Positions 25,313 to 35,287 of a DNA stretch of 64,000 nt are shown here, piece after piece. The notes under the pieces were generated by a model that saw only the letters and a list, made by a program, of their open reading frames with translations, was not told the origin of the DNA and searched no databases. Position 1 is the first letter of the stretch; each line of letters opens with the position of its first letter. A program made the translations under genes and the position numbers. The stretch comes from Pelagibacterium halotolerans B2. GTDB taxonomy: Bacteria; Pseudomonadota; Alphaproteobacteria; Rhizobiales; Devosiaceae. The DNA is taken from positions 2,728,001 to 2,792,000 of the forward strand of contig NC_016078.1 of the NCBI RefSeq assembly GCF_000230555.1. The letters run 5' to 3'.

Positions 25313-26202
25313 GTTCTGGACTGCCGCCGCAAGGCAATATTTCAGGCGCGGCTCCCGAAACGGAGCCGCGTCGCCCGCTTCCCCCGGCCAAAAAGAAGCT
25401 GAGCGCACGGGACCGCTACCTGCCCGCGCTCATTTCGGTCGCCATGATCGTCGCTGTGTTCGGCTTCGCGGGCTATGCCGTGACCTCCGCCGAGCAATGG
25501 CCACGCATCGCGCGGCAGTTTTTCGATCTCGGCGCCATGGCGGCGTCCTTCCCGCAAGTGCTGCGCGGCTTCTGGCTCAACATCCAGGTCTGGGCGATCT
25601 GCCTGTTCGCCATCATGGCGTGGGGGCTGGTGCTTGCCCTGTTCCGTTCGCTGACCGGACCATGGTTCGCGCCGCTGCGGGTGTTTACCATCGTCTATAT
25701 CGATCTGTTCCGCGGCCTGCCGGTCCTGCTGCTCGTTTTGATCTTCGGCTTCGGCATTCCCGCGCTCAACCTGCCCGGCCTGCCCAATTCCGCGCTGTTC
25801 TGGGGTGCCACGGCCATGGTCATCTCCTACGCCGCCTATTCGGCCGAAATCTACCGCTCGGGCATCGAGGCCGTCCATGACGGCCAGAGTGCTGCCGCGA
25901 GAGCCCTTGGCCTCTCCCAATGGCAGACCATGCGCTACGCCATCCTGCCCCAGGCCATCCGCAACGTCATGCCCGTCCTTCTGAATCTCGCCGTCGCGCT
26001 GCAAAAGGATGTGGCGCTGCTCTCGGTCATCGGCGTGCGCGACGCGGTGCGCGAAGCCCAGATCTACACCGCCCAGACCTTCAACTATTCCTCGCTGATC
26101 GCCGCTGCTTTGCTGTTTCTGGTTGCGACAATTCCCATGGCCCGCCTTACCGACTACCTGACCAAAAAGGACCGCCAGCGCCGTCTCCAGGGGGCCTCGT
26201 GA
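25309..26202 (+). CDS. Polar amino-acid ABC transporter permease
   Basis: Inner-membrane permease of 297 residues, HisM/GlnP family. After a proline- and lysine-rich cytoplasmic N-terminus (about 40 residues) there are five or six membrane helices and the ATPase-docking EAA loop (ARALGLSQWQTMRYAILPQA). It would homodimerise, since only one permease is encoded. Overlapping start and stop codons with both neighbours (ATGA upstream, GTGA downstream) indicate tight coupling. Confidence 0.9.
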   Translation: MSSGLPPQGNISGAAPETEPRRPLPPAKKKLSARDRYLPALISVAMIVAVFGFAGYAVTSAEQWPRIARQFFDLGAMAASFPQVLRGFWLNIQVWAICLFAIMAWGLVLALFRSLTGPWFAPLRVFTIVYIDLFRGLPVLLLVLIFGFGIPALNLPGLPNSALFWGATAMVISYAAYSAEIYRSGIEAVHDGQSAAARALGLSQWQTMRYAILPQAIRNVMPVLLNLAVALQKDVALLSVIGVRDAVREAQIYTAQTFNYSSLIAAALLFLVATIPMARLTDYLTKKDRQRRLQGAS

Positions 26203-26948
26203 CCAACGACCGCATAACCATCTCCGGGCTCACCAAATATTACGGCGAGACCCTCGTTCTCGACGACGTCAATCTTTCGATAGCGCCCCACGAGGTGGTC
26301 TGCCTGATCGGCGCGTCCGGCTCGGGCAAATCCACCCTCCTGCGCTGCATCAACAGGCTGACCGAGTTCGATTACGGCACCATCGCTTTGGACGGCATCT
26401 CCCTCGACGATCCCTCATGGGGCCGCAACGGGGTCTATCGCAGGATCGGCATCGTCTTTCAGTCCTACAACCTCTTTCCCCATATGAGCGTGATGGAAAA
26501 CATCACCCTCGCCCCCCTCAAGGTCCACGGCACGCCCCGATCGGAGGCGATGGGAACGGCCCGCGAACTGCTTGCCGCCTTCGGCATGGCCGAGTTCGAA
26601 AACGCCTATCCCGAACAACTCTCGGGCGGCCAGCAACAGCGCGTCGCCATCGTGCGCGCTTTGGCCACCCAGCCCGAAGTGATGCTGTTTGACGAAGTGA
26701 CCGCCGCGCTCGATCCCGAACTGGTCGGCGAAGTGCTCGCCATCATCCGCAGGCTCAAATCGGACGGCATGACAATGGTCATCGTCACCCACGAAATGGG
26801 TTTCGCCCGCGACGTCGCCGACCGCGTCTGCTTTCTCGACGGCGGCCGCATCGTTGAGGAGGCCGAGCCCAGGACCCTCTTTTCGAACCCCCAGAACCCG
26901 CGCACCCGCAAATTCCTGCAACGGATCATCGAGGCCGGACGGCTTTAA
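26199..26948 (+). CDS. Polar amino-acid ABC transporter ATP-binding protein
   Basis: ABC ATPase of 249 residues of the GlnQ/HisP group: Walker A GASGSGKS at 38-45, Q-loop VFQSYNLFPHMSV, signature LSGGQ at 141-145, Walker B VMLFDEVTAALDP with D165/E166, and the switch His in IVTHEMGFA. The start is GTG at 26199, overlapping the permease stop. Its 3' end overlaps the convergent TetR gene by 4 bp. Confidence 0.92.
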   Translation: MTNDRITISGLTKYYGETLVLDDVNLSIAPHEVVCLIGASGSGKSTLLRCINRLTEFDYGTIALDGISLDDPSWGRNGVYRRIGIVFQSYNLFPHMSVMENITLAPLKVHGTPRSEAMGTARELLAAFGMAEFENAYPEQLSGGQQQRVAIVRALATQPEVMLFDEVTAALDPELVGEVLAIIRRLKSDGMTMVIVTHEMGFARDVADRVCFLDGGRIVEEAEPRTLFSNPQNPRTRKFLQRIIEAGRL

Positions 26949-27517
26949 TCCTTCGCCACCGCCTTCCAGCACATATCCGCGATCCAGGCATATTCGCTCT
27001 CATCGATCGGTGTCGGATCGAGCCGGCGCCGCTTGATCGTGTGGCGGATGGCCCCGCGCACGAAGCTCCCCAAAAGATAGGCCCGCCCCTCGCGCACCAC
27101 CCCCGCTTCCCGCGCCCCTTCAAAAAGCCCGCGCGTATAATCGACGAACCCCGAAAAGGTCGCCGCGATCTCGGTAAGGCTTAGTGCGGGAGAATTGTCG
27201 AGATATTCAAACAGCTTGGCCCGTTCGGCATCGGCCGCGATAAAGTCGATATAACGGCCGATATAATCCTTTATCCGGTCCTCATGACTGGTGGCCTGAT
27301 CGTGCTCGACCACGACCGCCCGCGACATCTGCTCGCCGACCCGCACATAGACGCCCAGCACCAGCGCGCCCTTTGAGGGAAAGTAATTGTAGAGCGATCC
27401 GGTGGCCACGCCCGCCCGCTCGGCAATCGCCGCCATCGAGCACTGCAAGCCGTTTTCCACAATCAATTGAGCCGCAGCATCGAGGATTTTGTCCTTCTTG
27501 CCGATCGTTGCTTCCAT
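26945..27517 (-). CDS. TetR-family repressor
   Basis: TetR/AcrR regulator of 190 residues with N-terminal HTH (AAQLIVENGLQCSMAAIAER, AGVATGSLYNYFPSKGAL) and a variable all-helical ligand domain. The ATG at 27517 was preferred over GTG 27538 because a perfect palindromic operator (27520-27537) lies exactly between them and contains the AAGG ribosome-binding site; the shorter protein leaves the operator outside the coding region. It is divergent from the phosphatase/ABC operon starting at 27673, its probable second target. Ligand unknown. Confidence 0.88.
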   Translation of the reverse strand: MEATIGKKDKILDAAAQLIVENGLQCSMAAIAERAGVATGSLYNYFPSKGALVLGVYVRVGEQMSRAVVVEHDQATSHEDRIKDYIGRYIDFIAADAERAKLFEYLDNSPALSLTEIAATFSGFVDYTRGLFEGAREAGVVREGRAYLLGSFVRGAIRHTIKRRRLDPTPIDESEYAWIADMCWKAVAKD

Positions 27518-27519
27518 AC

Positions 27520-27537
27520 TGAATGAACCTTCATTCA
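27520..27537. promoter_or_regulatory. Palindromic TetR-type operator
   Basis: TGAATGAA-CC-TTCATTCA, a perfect 18-bp palindrome of a form common for TetR/AcrR repressors. It covers the ribosome-binding site of the TetR gene, so bound repressor would block its own expression, and it lies 136 bp upstream of the divergent metallophosphoesterase gene. Confidence 0.75.
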
Positions 27538-27629
27538 CCTGTCATGTTCCGACGGTAGCTGTGTTTGCAGCCGGGCACAAGTCTTTCGCCCAAAGCGCGG
27601 GGTGCGCGCCGAAAGACGATCGGCTCAAA

Positions 27630-27645
27630 GCGTCCGAACGGACGC
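27630..27645. promoter_or_regulatory. Second palindrome in leader of the phosphatase/ABC operon
   Basis: GCGTCCG-AA-CGGACGC is a perfect 7-2-7 inverted repeat 28 bp upstream of the metallophosphoesterase start. It is unlike the TetR operator 100 bp away, so a different factor, or an RNA hairpin in the 5' leader, is suggested. Confidence 0.4.
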
Positions 27646-27672
27646 AATGCCATCAACATCAGGACACGCGTC

Positions 27673-28539
27673 ATGACCGATCTCTTCACCTTCGTTCACC
27701 TTACCGACCTCCATATCGGCAATCCCGACATTGTCGACGATCACCTGTTTTCCGATACCACGGCCAATCTCAAGGCGTTGCTGGCCGACATCAAGACCCT
27801 CGTCCCCCAGCCCAAATTCATCGTCGCCACCGGCGATCTGACCAATCAGGGCGATGCGGGCTCCTACCGCAATCTCAAGACGATCCTCGATGAGGCGGGC
27901 CTGGACATCCCCATGTTTTTCGCGCTCGGCAATCACGACAAGCGCGAGGGCTTTTACACCGGCATGCTCGGCCGCACCGAAGACCTCGCCGCCCCGTTCT
28001 TTCATGCGCAAGTGATCGACGGCGTCCACCTCATCACGCTCGATTCGAGCACCCCGGGCAAGGTTGGCGGCTCGATCGAACCCGAACAGTTCGCCTGGCT
28101 GCAAACCGAACTCGACGCCCATCCCGACCTCCCCAAGCTCATCGCCGTCCACCACGCCCCGGCGCTCGACGAAGACAGGCCCGATATGGAGTGGGAGAGC
28201 CTGACCATCGCCGACACCCGCGCGCTCGCCGACCTGCTCGCCGGCCGCAACATCCTGGGCATCCTCTCGGGCCACATCCATTTCGACCGCGTGTCCAACT
28301 GGCACGGCATCCCCGTCGTCGTCGGCATCGGCACCCACGCCGCCACCGACGTCACCTATCTCCATGAAGGCATGCGCATGGTCGAAGGCGCCTCGCTCGC
28401 GCTCGGCACAATCCGCCCCTCGGGGCTGACCATTTCCTTTGTACCCCAGCCCTCGCAACGCCGCGAACTCCACAGCTTCACCTTTGCGGGCATGGCCGAA
28501 ATGCTCCGCAAATACGAAGCCACCCAGGCCGCCGAATAA
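27673..28539 (+). CDS. Metallophosphoesterase (cyclic-nucleotide or glycerophosphodiester phosphodiesterase type)
   Basis: Calcineurin-like phosphoesterase of 288 residues with all binuclear metal motifs: D12-x-H14 (LTDLHIG), D55 (TGDLTNQGD), N87-H88-D89 (GNHDKR), HHAP near 169 and the SGHIH pair near 199. It is closest in style to CpdA/GpdQ-class phosphodiesterases, which hydrolyse cAMP or glycerophosphodiesters. No signal peptide, so it acts in the cytosol. First gene of an operon with an ABC importer and a second phosphatase, which suggests that it processes an imported phosphodiester. ATG 27673 follows AGGA. Confidence 0.87.
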   Translation: MTDLFTFVHLTDLHIGNPDIVDDHLFSDTTANLKALLADIKTLVPQPKFIVATGDLTNQGDAGSYRNLKTILDEAGLDIPMFFALGNHDKREGFYTGMLGRTEDLAAPFFHAQVIDGVHLITLDSSTPGKVGGSIEPEQFAWLQTELDAHPDLPKLIAVHHAPALDEDRPDMEWESLTIADTRALADLLAGRNILGILSGHIHFDRVSNWHGIPVVVGIGTHAATDVTYLHEGMRMVEGASLALGTIRPSGLTISFVPQPSQRRELHSFTFAGMAEMLRKYEATQAAE

Positions 28540-28550
28540 GGACGCTCGAG

Positions 28551-29852
28551 ATGAACCGCAGAACCCTCCTCCTGGCCGCCTCGGCCACCCTCGTTCTGGC
28601 GGGCGCATTGCCCGCCGCCGCCCAGACCATTCCCTCGACCATCGACGAGCCGGTCACCATCACGTTTTACAACTACAATCTGGGCTCGGCCGGCATCGGC
28701 GCGGACGCAACCCGCAAGCTGATCGCCGAGTTCATGGAAGCCAACCCCAACGTCACCGTTGAGGGTATCGGTGCCGGGGCCGCCGATTTCCAGGCCCGCG
28801 TCCAGGCCGATCTGGCCGCCGGACAGCCCGTCGACCTCGTCCAGATGGTGTTTTCCGACCTCGATTTCACAGCAAACAATTTCGGCGCCGTGGCGCTCGA
28901 AGACATCGTGCCCGCCGACGAACTGGACAGCCATTTCGAGGGCATGGTGCCCAACGGGCTCGATCTGGGCCGGCTCAATGGCAAGACCTATTCGCTCGCC
29001 TATACCTTCTCGACCCCGGTGCTGTTCTACAACGCCGATATCTTCCGCGCCGCCGGTCTCGATCCCGACCAGCCCCCCAGGACGTGGGACGAAGTGCTCC
29101 AGACCGCTCTGGCCATCCAGGAAAACACCGACAAGACGGGCTTTGCCGCCGGCATCTTCGGCCCCAGCGCCATGGATTGGCTCTTCCAGGGCGTGGTCCG
29201 CTCCAATGGCGGCGAGGTCCTCTCGCGTGACCGCACGACGCTCAAATTCGCCGAGCCCGAGGCCGTCGAGGCCGTGCAGATGCTGCGCGACATGTATGAC
29301 GCGGGCGCCTTCGACCCCCTCGACATCACCGCGGCCCTCGAAGGCATGTCGGCCGGCAATATCGGCATGTACCTCCAGACCAGTGCCGTACAGGGTGCAA
29401 TGGTGGCCGGCGCACAAGGCAATTTCGAATTGCGCGCCTCGACGATGCCCAGCTTCGGCGACAAGCCGGTGCGGCCCAACAATTCGGGCAGCGGGCTGAC
29501 CATTCTGGCCCAGGACCCTCTCAAGCAGCGCGCCGCCTGGGAGCTGATGAAGTTCCTCACCTCCGAACACGGCTACACGATCATCACCTCGGAAATCGGC
29601 TATCTGCCGCTTCGCCCGGCCATCGTGGATGATCCGCGCTACCTCAAGGATTGGGTGGAAGAACACCCCCTCATCCAGCCCAATCTCGACCAGCTCGCCA
29701 TTCTCGAGCCCTGGGATTCGATGCCCGGCCCCAATTATCGCCAGATCGTGAGCCTGATGATGGATGCCGCCGAAATGGCCGTCTATGGCGGCGTCGATGT
29801 CGAGGCAACGCTGGCCGATGCGCAGGCCAACGCCCAGGCCCTGATGCCCTGA
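28551..29852 (+). CDS. ABC importer substrate-binding protein, copy 1 (UgpB/carbohydrate type)
   Basis: Extracytoplasmic binding protein of 433 residues (SBP family 1). Signal peptide MNRRTLLLAASATLVLAGAL ending AAAQ near residue 25. The mature part opens with TIDEPVTITFYNYNLGSAGI; LGRLNGKTYSLAYTFSTPVL and QGVVRSNGGEVLS are family features. It is a close paralogue of the next gene: the segment ALEDIVPADEL through FYNADIFRAAGLDPDQPP is almost identical and the whole appears about two-thirds identical by eye. Ligand unknown. Confidence 0.9.
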   Translation: MNRRTLLLAASATLVLAGALPAAAQTIPSTIDEPVTITFYNYNLGSAGIGADATRKLIAEFMEANPNVTVEGIGAGAADFQARVQADLAAGQPVDLVQMVFSDLDFTANNFGAVALEDIVPADELDSHFEGMVPNGLDLGRLNGKTYSLAYTFSTPVLFYNADIFRAAGLDPDQPPRTWDEVLQTALAIQENTDKTGFAAGIFGPSAMDWLFQGVVRSNGGEVLSRDRTTLKFAEPEAVEAVQMLRDMYDAGAFDPLDITAALEGMSAGNIGMYLQTSAVQGAMVAGAQGNFELRASTMPSFGDKPVRPNNSGSGLTILAQDPLKQRAAWELMKFLTSEHGYTIITSEIGYLPLRPAIVDDPRYLKDWVEEHPLIQPNLDQLAILEPWDSMPGPNYRQIVSLMMDAAEMAVYGGVDVEATLADAQANAQALMP

Positions 29853-29858
29853 TCCCCC

Positions 29859-29882
29859 GGCCGGCGGCAACCCCCGCCGGCC
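29859..29882 (+). terminator. Hairpin after first binding-protein gene
   Basis: GGCCGGCGG-CAACCC-CCGCCGGCC, 9-bp perfect arms, 6 bp after the stop of binding-protein copy 1. It lacks a T-run, so it is more likely a 3' stabilising or attenuating hairpin that raises binding-protein mRNA over downstream genes than a full terminator. Confidence 0.6.
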
Positions 29883-29934
29883 TCCCTTCCCCTTGTCTAT
29901 GGGCGCCACCGCGCGGCCCGGAAAAGGACATTCC

Positions 29935-31239
29935 ATGCTGCCCCGTTCAGCCATTGCCGCCCTTGCCGTTTCAACAGCGTTTCTCGCAACGTCCGTCTGG
30001 GCCCAGTCGATGCCCGCCACTGTCGATCAGCCCGTCGAAATCACCTATTACAACTATAACCTCGCCTCCACCGGCATCGGCGCCGAAGCCACCCGGTCCA
30101 TGATCGAGCAATTCGAGGCGGCCAATCCCAATATCTCCGTCAACGCCGTGCCGGTTCAATCGACCGAAATGGTGTCGCGCACCCAGGCCGATCTTGCCGC
30201 CGGCATCGGCCCGGACGTCACCCAGACCGTGTTCGACGATCTGGCCTATACGATCGACAATTTCGGCGCCGTCGCCCTCGAAGACATCGTCCCCGCCGAC
30301 GAGCTGGCCGCCCATTTCGACGGCATGTCGGAAAACGGGCTCGATCTGGGGCGCCTCAACGGCAAGACCTATGCGCTCGCTTATACCTTCTCGACCCCGG
30401 TCCTGTTCTACAACGCCGACCTCTTCCGCGCCGCCGGGCTCGATCCCGACCAGCCGCCCGCTACATGGGACGCGCTGCGCGAGGCCGGGCTCGCCATTGC
30501 CGAACAGACCGATGCCAGCCCCTTTGAAGCGGCCATCGTCGGGGCCGGTTCGGGGGGCGATGACTGGGTGCTGCAAAGCGTCATCCTCTCAAACGGCGGC
30601 CGCACGCTCTCTGAGGACCGCACGACGCTCACCTTTGCCGAACCTCAAGCGGTCGAGGCTGTCCAGATGATGCGCGACCTTCACGACGCCGGCGTTTACG
30701 GCGCCACCGATCTGGGCTCGTCCATGGAATCCATGGCCTCTGGCCAATTGGCCATGTACCTCACCTCCTCGGTGCTCCAAGCCTACCTCATCGCCGGCTC
30801 GGACGGAAAATTCGAGCTGCGCTCGGCCGCCATGCCCGGCTTTGGCGATCGTCCCGCCTCCCCCACAAATTCGGGCTCGGGTCTGGTCATCCACACCGCC
30901 GATCCGCTCAAGCAGCGCGCCGCCTGGGAATTGATGAAATTCATGACCTCGCGCGAGGCCTATACCATCATCACCTCCCAGATCGGCTACGTGCCCCTGC
31001 GCACCGACATCGTCACCGATCCCGCCTATCTGGGCGATTGGGTCGCCGACCATCCCCTGGTCCAGCCCAATCTCGACCAGCTCGAACGGCTCGAACCCTG
31101 GGTCGCCTATCCCGGCCCCAATTACCGCCAGATCAATTCGCTGATGATGGATGCGATGGAAATGGCCGTCTTCGGCGGCGCCGACGTCGAGGCCACGCTG
31201 GCCGATGCCCAGGCCAACGCCCAATCCCTGATGCCCTGA
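29935..31239 (+). CDS. ABC importer substrate-binding protein, copy 2
   Basis: Extracytoplasmic binding protein of 434 residues, tandem paralogue of the gene before it. Signal peptide MLPRSAIAALAVSTAFLATS ending VWAQ. The same blocks recur (VEITYYNYNLASTGIGAEAT; LDLGRLNGKTYALAYTFSTP; C-terminal DVEATLADAQANAQSLMP). Differences concentrate at about residues 70-95 and 150-190, regions that line the ligand cleft in this family, so the two proteins may recognise different but related ligands. ATG 29935 follows AAAAGGA. Confidence 0.9.
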   Translation: MLPRSAIAALAVSTAFLATSVWAQSMPATVDQPVEITYYNYNLASTGIGAEATRSMIEQFEAANPNISVNAVPVQSTEMVSRTQADLAAGIGPDVTQTVFDDLAYTIDNFGAVALEDIVPADELAAHFDGMSENGLDLGRLNGKTYALAYTFSTPVLFYNADLFRAAGLDPDQPPATWDALREAGLAIAEQTDASPFEAAIVGAGSGGDDWVLQSVILSNGGRTLSEDRTTLTFAEPQAVEAVQMMRDLHDAGVYGATDLGSSMESMASGQLAMYLTSSVLQAYLIAGSDGKFELRSAAMPGFGDRPASPTNSGSGLVIHTADPLKQRAAWELMKFMTSREAYTIITSQIGYVPLRTDIVTDPAYLGDWVADHPLVQPNLDQLERLEPWVAYPGPNYRQINSLMMDAMEMAVFGGADVEATLADAQANAQSLMP

Positions 31240-31245
31240 TCCCCC

Positions 31246-31283
31246 GGCCGCGAGGACCAGTTCCTCGCGGCCATCCCTTTTTT
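31246..31283 (+). terminator. Terminator-like hairpin after second binding-protein gene
   Basis: GGCCGCGAGGA-CCAGT-TCCTCGCGGCC (11-bp perfect arms, 31246-31272) followed by ATCCC and a run of Ts (31277-31283), a textbook intrinsic terminator shape, yet inside the operon 22 bp before the next start. It probably causes partial termination so that binding proteins outnumber membrane components. Confidence 0.75.
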
Positions 31284-31304
31284 ACGATTTCGCGGTGCTC
31301 GCTC

Positions 31305-32249
31305 ATGGCCGACATCTCAGCAAATACCCCCCTTACGCTTGCAAGGCGCAAGCGACGCCTCAAGGCCGATGATCGCTATGTCATCGCGCCCTGGCTCTAT
31401 CTTCTGCCCGCCGCGCTCGGGCTTGCCATCTGGGTTTATTGGCCGCTCATCGATGCCTTCAGGCTCAGCCTTTACCAATGGAACATGCTGCCCACCACGG
31501 CGCCGCAATTCGTCGGCCTGTCCAATTTTTCCAACATCTTCGCCCTGCCCAAATTCTGGCAGGCCGTGCGCAACACCGGCATCTACGTTTTGGGCCTGCT
31601 GCCACTGGCCGTCATCGTCCCGCTGGCCATCGCGATTTACACCCATGATCTGCCCGACCGGGCGCGCAACATCTATCGCGCCATAATCTTCGTGCCCATG
31701 ATCATCGCTCCGGTCGTGGCCGCCGCCGTCTGGCGCTGGCTGCTCGATCCCGGCCACGGCATGGTCAATCAGGCCATCACGGGACTGGGCGGCGAGCCCG
31801 TGCGCTTCCTGGGCGATCCCGCCATCGCCATCTGGACAATCATCGTTCTCACCGGCTGGAAACTGATCGGATTTTCAACGCTGATCCTTTCGGCCGCCAA
31901 CGCCAACATCAATCCCTCGCTGATCGAAGCCGCCCGCATGGATGGCGCTTCGAAATGGGAGATCATCCGCGACATCCGGCTCCCCCTCCTCATGAACACG
32001 GTGCTGTTCCTTGTGATGATGACCATCCTCCTGGGCGCCCAATGGAGCTTTTCCTACATCAACGTTTTGACCGGCGGCGGACCTTTGGGCGCCACCACCA
32101 ACATCTTCTACGTGCTCTGGGAGTTCGGTTTTTCCTCGATGTCGGTCGGCTGGAGTTCGGCCGCCGCCGTCATCTTGTTCCTCGGCTTCGGCGCGCTGGC
32201 CTTCGTGCTGTTCCGCCTCATCGAGAGGTATTCCTTCTATGACAACTGA
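31305..32249 (+). CDS. Carbohydrate-type ABC permease 1 (UgpA/MalF type)
   Basis: Inner-membrane permease of 314 residues, CUT1 family. A basic cytoplasmic N-terminus (ARRKRRLKADDR) is followed by six predicted helices. The coupling EAA loop is EAARMDGASKWEIIRDIRLP, and LLGAQWSFSYINVLTGGGPL is the conserved stretch before the last helices. It overlaps the second permease gene by 11 bp and would heterodimerise with it. Confidence 0.92.
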   Translation: MADISANTPLTLARRKRRLKADDRYVIAPWLYLLPAALGLAIWVYWPLIDAFRLSLYQWNMLPTTAPQFVGLSNFSNIFALPKFWQAVRNTGIYVLGLLPLAVIVPLAIAIYTHDLPDRARNIYRAIIFVPMIIAPVVAAAVWRWLLDPGHGMVNQAITGLGGEPVRFLGDPAIAIWTIIVLTGWKLIGFSTLILSAANANINPSLIEAARMDGASKWEIIRDIRLPLLMNTVLFLVMMTILLGAQWSFSYINVLTGGGPLGATTNIFYVLWEFGFSSMSVGWSSAAAVILFLGFGALAFVLFRLIERYSFYDN

Positions 32250-33123
32250 TACGATGATTTCCCCGCTTGCCCTGCCCGCTGCCCGGCGCCGCCGCGCCAG
32301 CCGGTCCGTCGTCTCGCGCCGGCTCAACACCGGCCTCGGCCATGCGCTCATGGCCGTGCTGTCGCTGTTCTGTCTGTTTCCGGTCTATTGGATGGTCGTC
32401 ACCTCCCTGCGACCCGCCAACCAGATCTTCGAGACCGCGCTGGTGCCCACCTCGGCCTCGCTCGACAACTACATCTATGCGCTCAACGCCATTCCCGTGC
32501 TCCAGATGCTCTGGAACACGCTCCTGGTCTCGGTCATCGTCACAATCATCCAGCTCGTCACCGGCCTTTTCGCGGCCTATGCCTTCGCGCGCTGGCGCTT
32601 TCCGTTCGACAAGCTCGTCTATTCGCTGATCGCGCTCACCTGGCTGGTGCCCTTTCAGGTGGTGATGATCCCCAACTACCTGATCGTTGCCCGGCTCGGC
32701 CTGCTCGATTCCCTGCCCGCGCTGATCCTGCCCAATGTGGCCTCGGCACTGGCGGTGATGTTGCTCTACCAGACAATGCGCTCGTTCCCCAAGGAGGTGA
32801 TCGAGGCCGCCCGCATGGATGGCGCCCGCAGCTGGCGCATCCTGTGGGACGTGCTCGCCCCCAATCTCACCGGCATCCTCGCCTCGCTCGCCATTCTCAT
32901 CTTCATTTCGACCTGGAACGATTATTTCTGGCCCCTGCTACTCACCCGCTCGGCTGAAAACAGCGTCATCCAGATCGGCATCCAGATGTTCATGTCGTCC
33001 GAAGGCACCCAATGGGGCCCGCTCATGGCCGCCTCCACAATGGCCAGCCTTCCCGTGCTCGCCATCTATATCGCCCTGCAGCGCCAGGTCATCCAGTCCT
33101 TCATGAAATCAGGAATACGCTAA
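32239..33123 (+). CDS. Carbohydrate-type ABC permease 2 (UgpE/MalG type)
   Basis: Inner-membrane permease of 294 residues, CUT1 family, six helices, with FPVYWMVVTSLRPANQIFE near the N-terminus and the coupling loop EAARMDGARSWRILWDVLAP. STWNDYFWPLLLTRSAEN is the typical UgpE/MalG segment. It ends one base before the phosphatase start region, so translation is continuous through the operon. Confidence 0.92.
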   Translation: MTTDTMISPLALPAARRRRASRSVVSRRLNTGLGHALMAVLSLFCLFPVYWMVVTSLRPANQIFETALVPTSASLDNYIYALNAIPVLQMLWNTLLVSVIVTIIQLVTGLFAAYAFARWRFPFDKLVYSLIALTWLVPFQVVMIPNYLIVARLGLLDSLPALILPNVASALAVMLLYQTMRSFPKEVIEAARMDGARSWRILWDVLAPNLTGILASLAILIFISTWNDYFWPLLLTRSAENSVIQIGIQMFMSSEGTQWGPLMAASTMASLPVLAIYIALQRQVIQSFMKSGIR

Positions 33124-33124
33124 G

Positions 33125-33859
33125 ATGAATTCCCCTCTCACCCGCTCGATCCCCGTCAAGGGTGCCTACAATGTCCGCGATCTGGGCGGCTACCCCATCG
33201 CCGACAGCGAAACCCTGTGGCGCCGCGTGCTGCGCGCCGATGCCCTGCACCGGCTCGACGCCGACGACGTCGCCCTGCTCATCGACGCCGGCGTTGCGAC
33301 AGTCATCGATCTGCGCCACGACAATGAATTGGCCGAACAGCCCAACCCGCTCGCCGGCCATCCCGCCATCAGCTACCACAACGTCTCCCTGTTCGCCGAT
33401 CTCGCCCCGACCGTCACGCCCGGCGAAGACGCTCTGCTCGCCCTCTATCTCAAGGCGCTCGATGAACGCGGCGAAACCATCGCCCGCGTCCTCACCCTGA
33501 TCGCCGAGGCGAAAGATGGCGCGGTCCTGTTCCATTGCACCGCCGGCAAGGACCGCACCGGGGTCATCGCCGCCCTGCTGTTGACAATCGCCGGCGTCGA
33601 AACCGCCTTGATTGTCGAAGATTACGCGCTCACCGCCCAGATGATCGAACCCATGATCGACGAGCTTGTCGAAGGCGCCCGCGCCCGCGGCATCGATCCG
33701 GAGCGCTTCATGCCGTTCCTGGCCTCCGAACCCCAGACCATGGCGCTCACCATCGCCCATATCGAAACCACCCACGGCTCGGTCGCTGCCTATCTGCGGT
33801 CCATCGGGCTTTCGGACACCACAATCGCCCGGCTCCGGGCACGCCTTGCGGGAGATTGA
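33125..33859 (+). CDS. Tyrosine-type (dual-specificity) phosphatase
   Basis: Cysteine-based phosphatase of 244 residues with the signature HCTAGKDRTG: nucleophile C138 and R144 in the CX5R loop, preceded by an N-terminal NVRDLGGYP motif of the Y_phosphatase3 family. The catalytic Asp is probably in the DLRHDNE region. Members dephosphorylate phosphotyrosine, phosphoinositides or other small phosphomonoesters. It lies inside a sugar/glycerol-phosphate-type importer operon beside a phosphodiesterase, so removal of phosphate from an imported compound is the favoured inference; a regulatory role is the alternative. Confidence 0.88.
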   Translation: MNSPLTRSIPVKGAYNVRDLGGYPIADSETLWRRVLRADALHRLDADDVALLIDAGVATVIDLRHDNELAEQPNPLAGHPAISYHNVSLFADLAPTVTPGEDALLALYLKALDERGETIARVLTLIAEAKDGAVLFHCTAGKDRTGVIAALLLTIAGVETALIVEDYALTAQMIEPMIDELVEGARARGIDPERFMPFLASEPQTMALTIAHIETTHGSVAAYLRSIGLSDTTIARLRARLAGD

Positions 33860-33860
33860 C

Positions 33861-34973
<1,113 letters not shown>

Positions 34974-34992
34974 GCCACAGGCTGGGACAGGC

Positions 34993-35083
<91 letters not shown>

Positions 35084-35287
35084 AAATAAAACGTCAGTTA
35101 CGACCACCTACGACGCAGCTTGTATTCTTTCGATCTACTAAGACAAGCTCCTGAAAACGCTTGATTTCCCTTTCATCCTGCCTAACATCGACTTCGATCC
35201 CCTACGCCGTGATTTTCCGCCCGCTGCTTCCAGTATGCTTCCACAAAATCCCGGCGATCCATCGATTGAAGGCCAGGATGAAACCCA

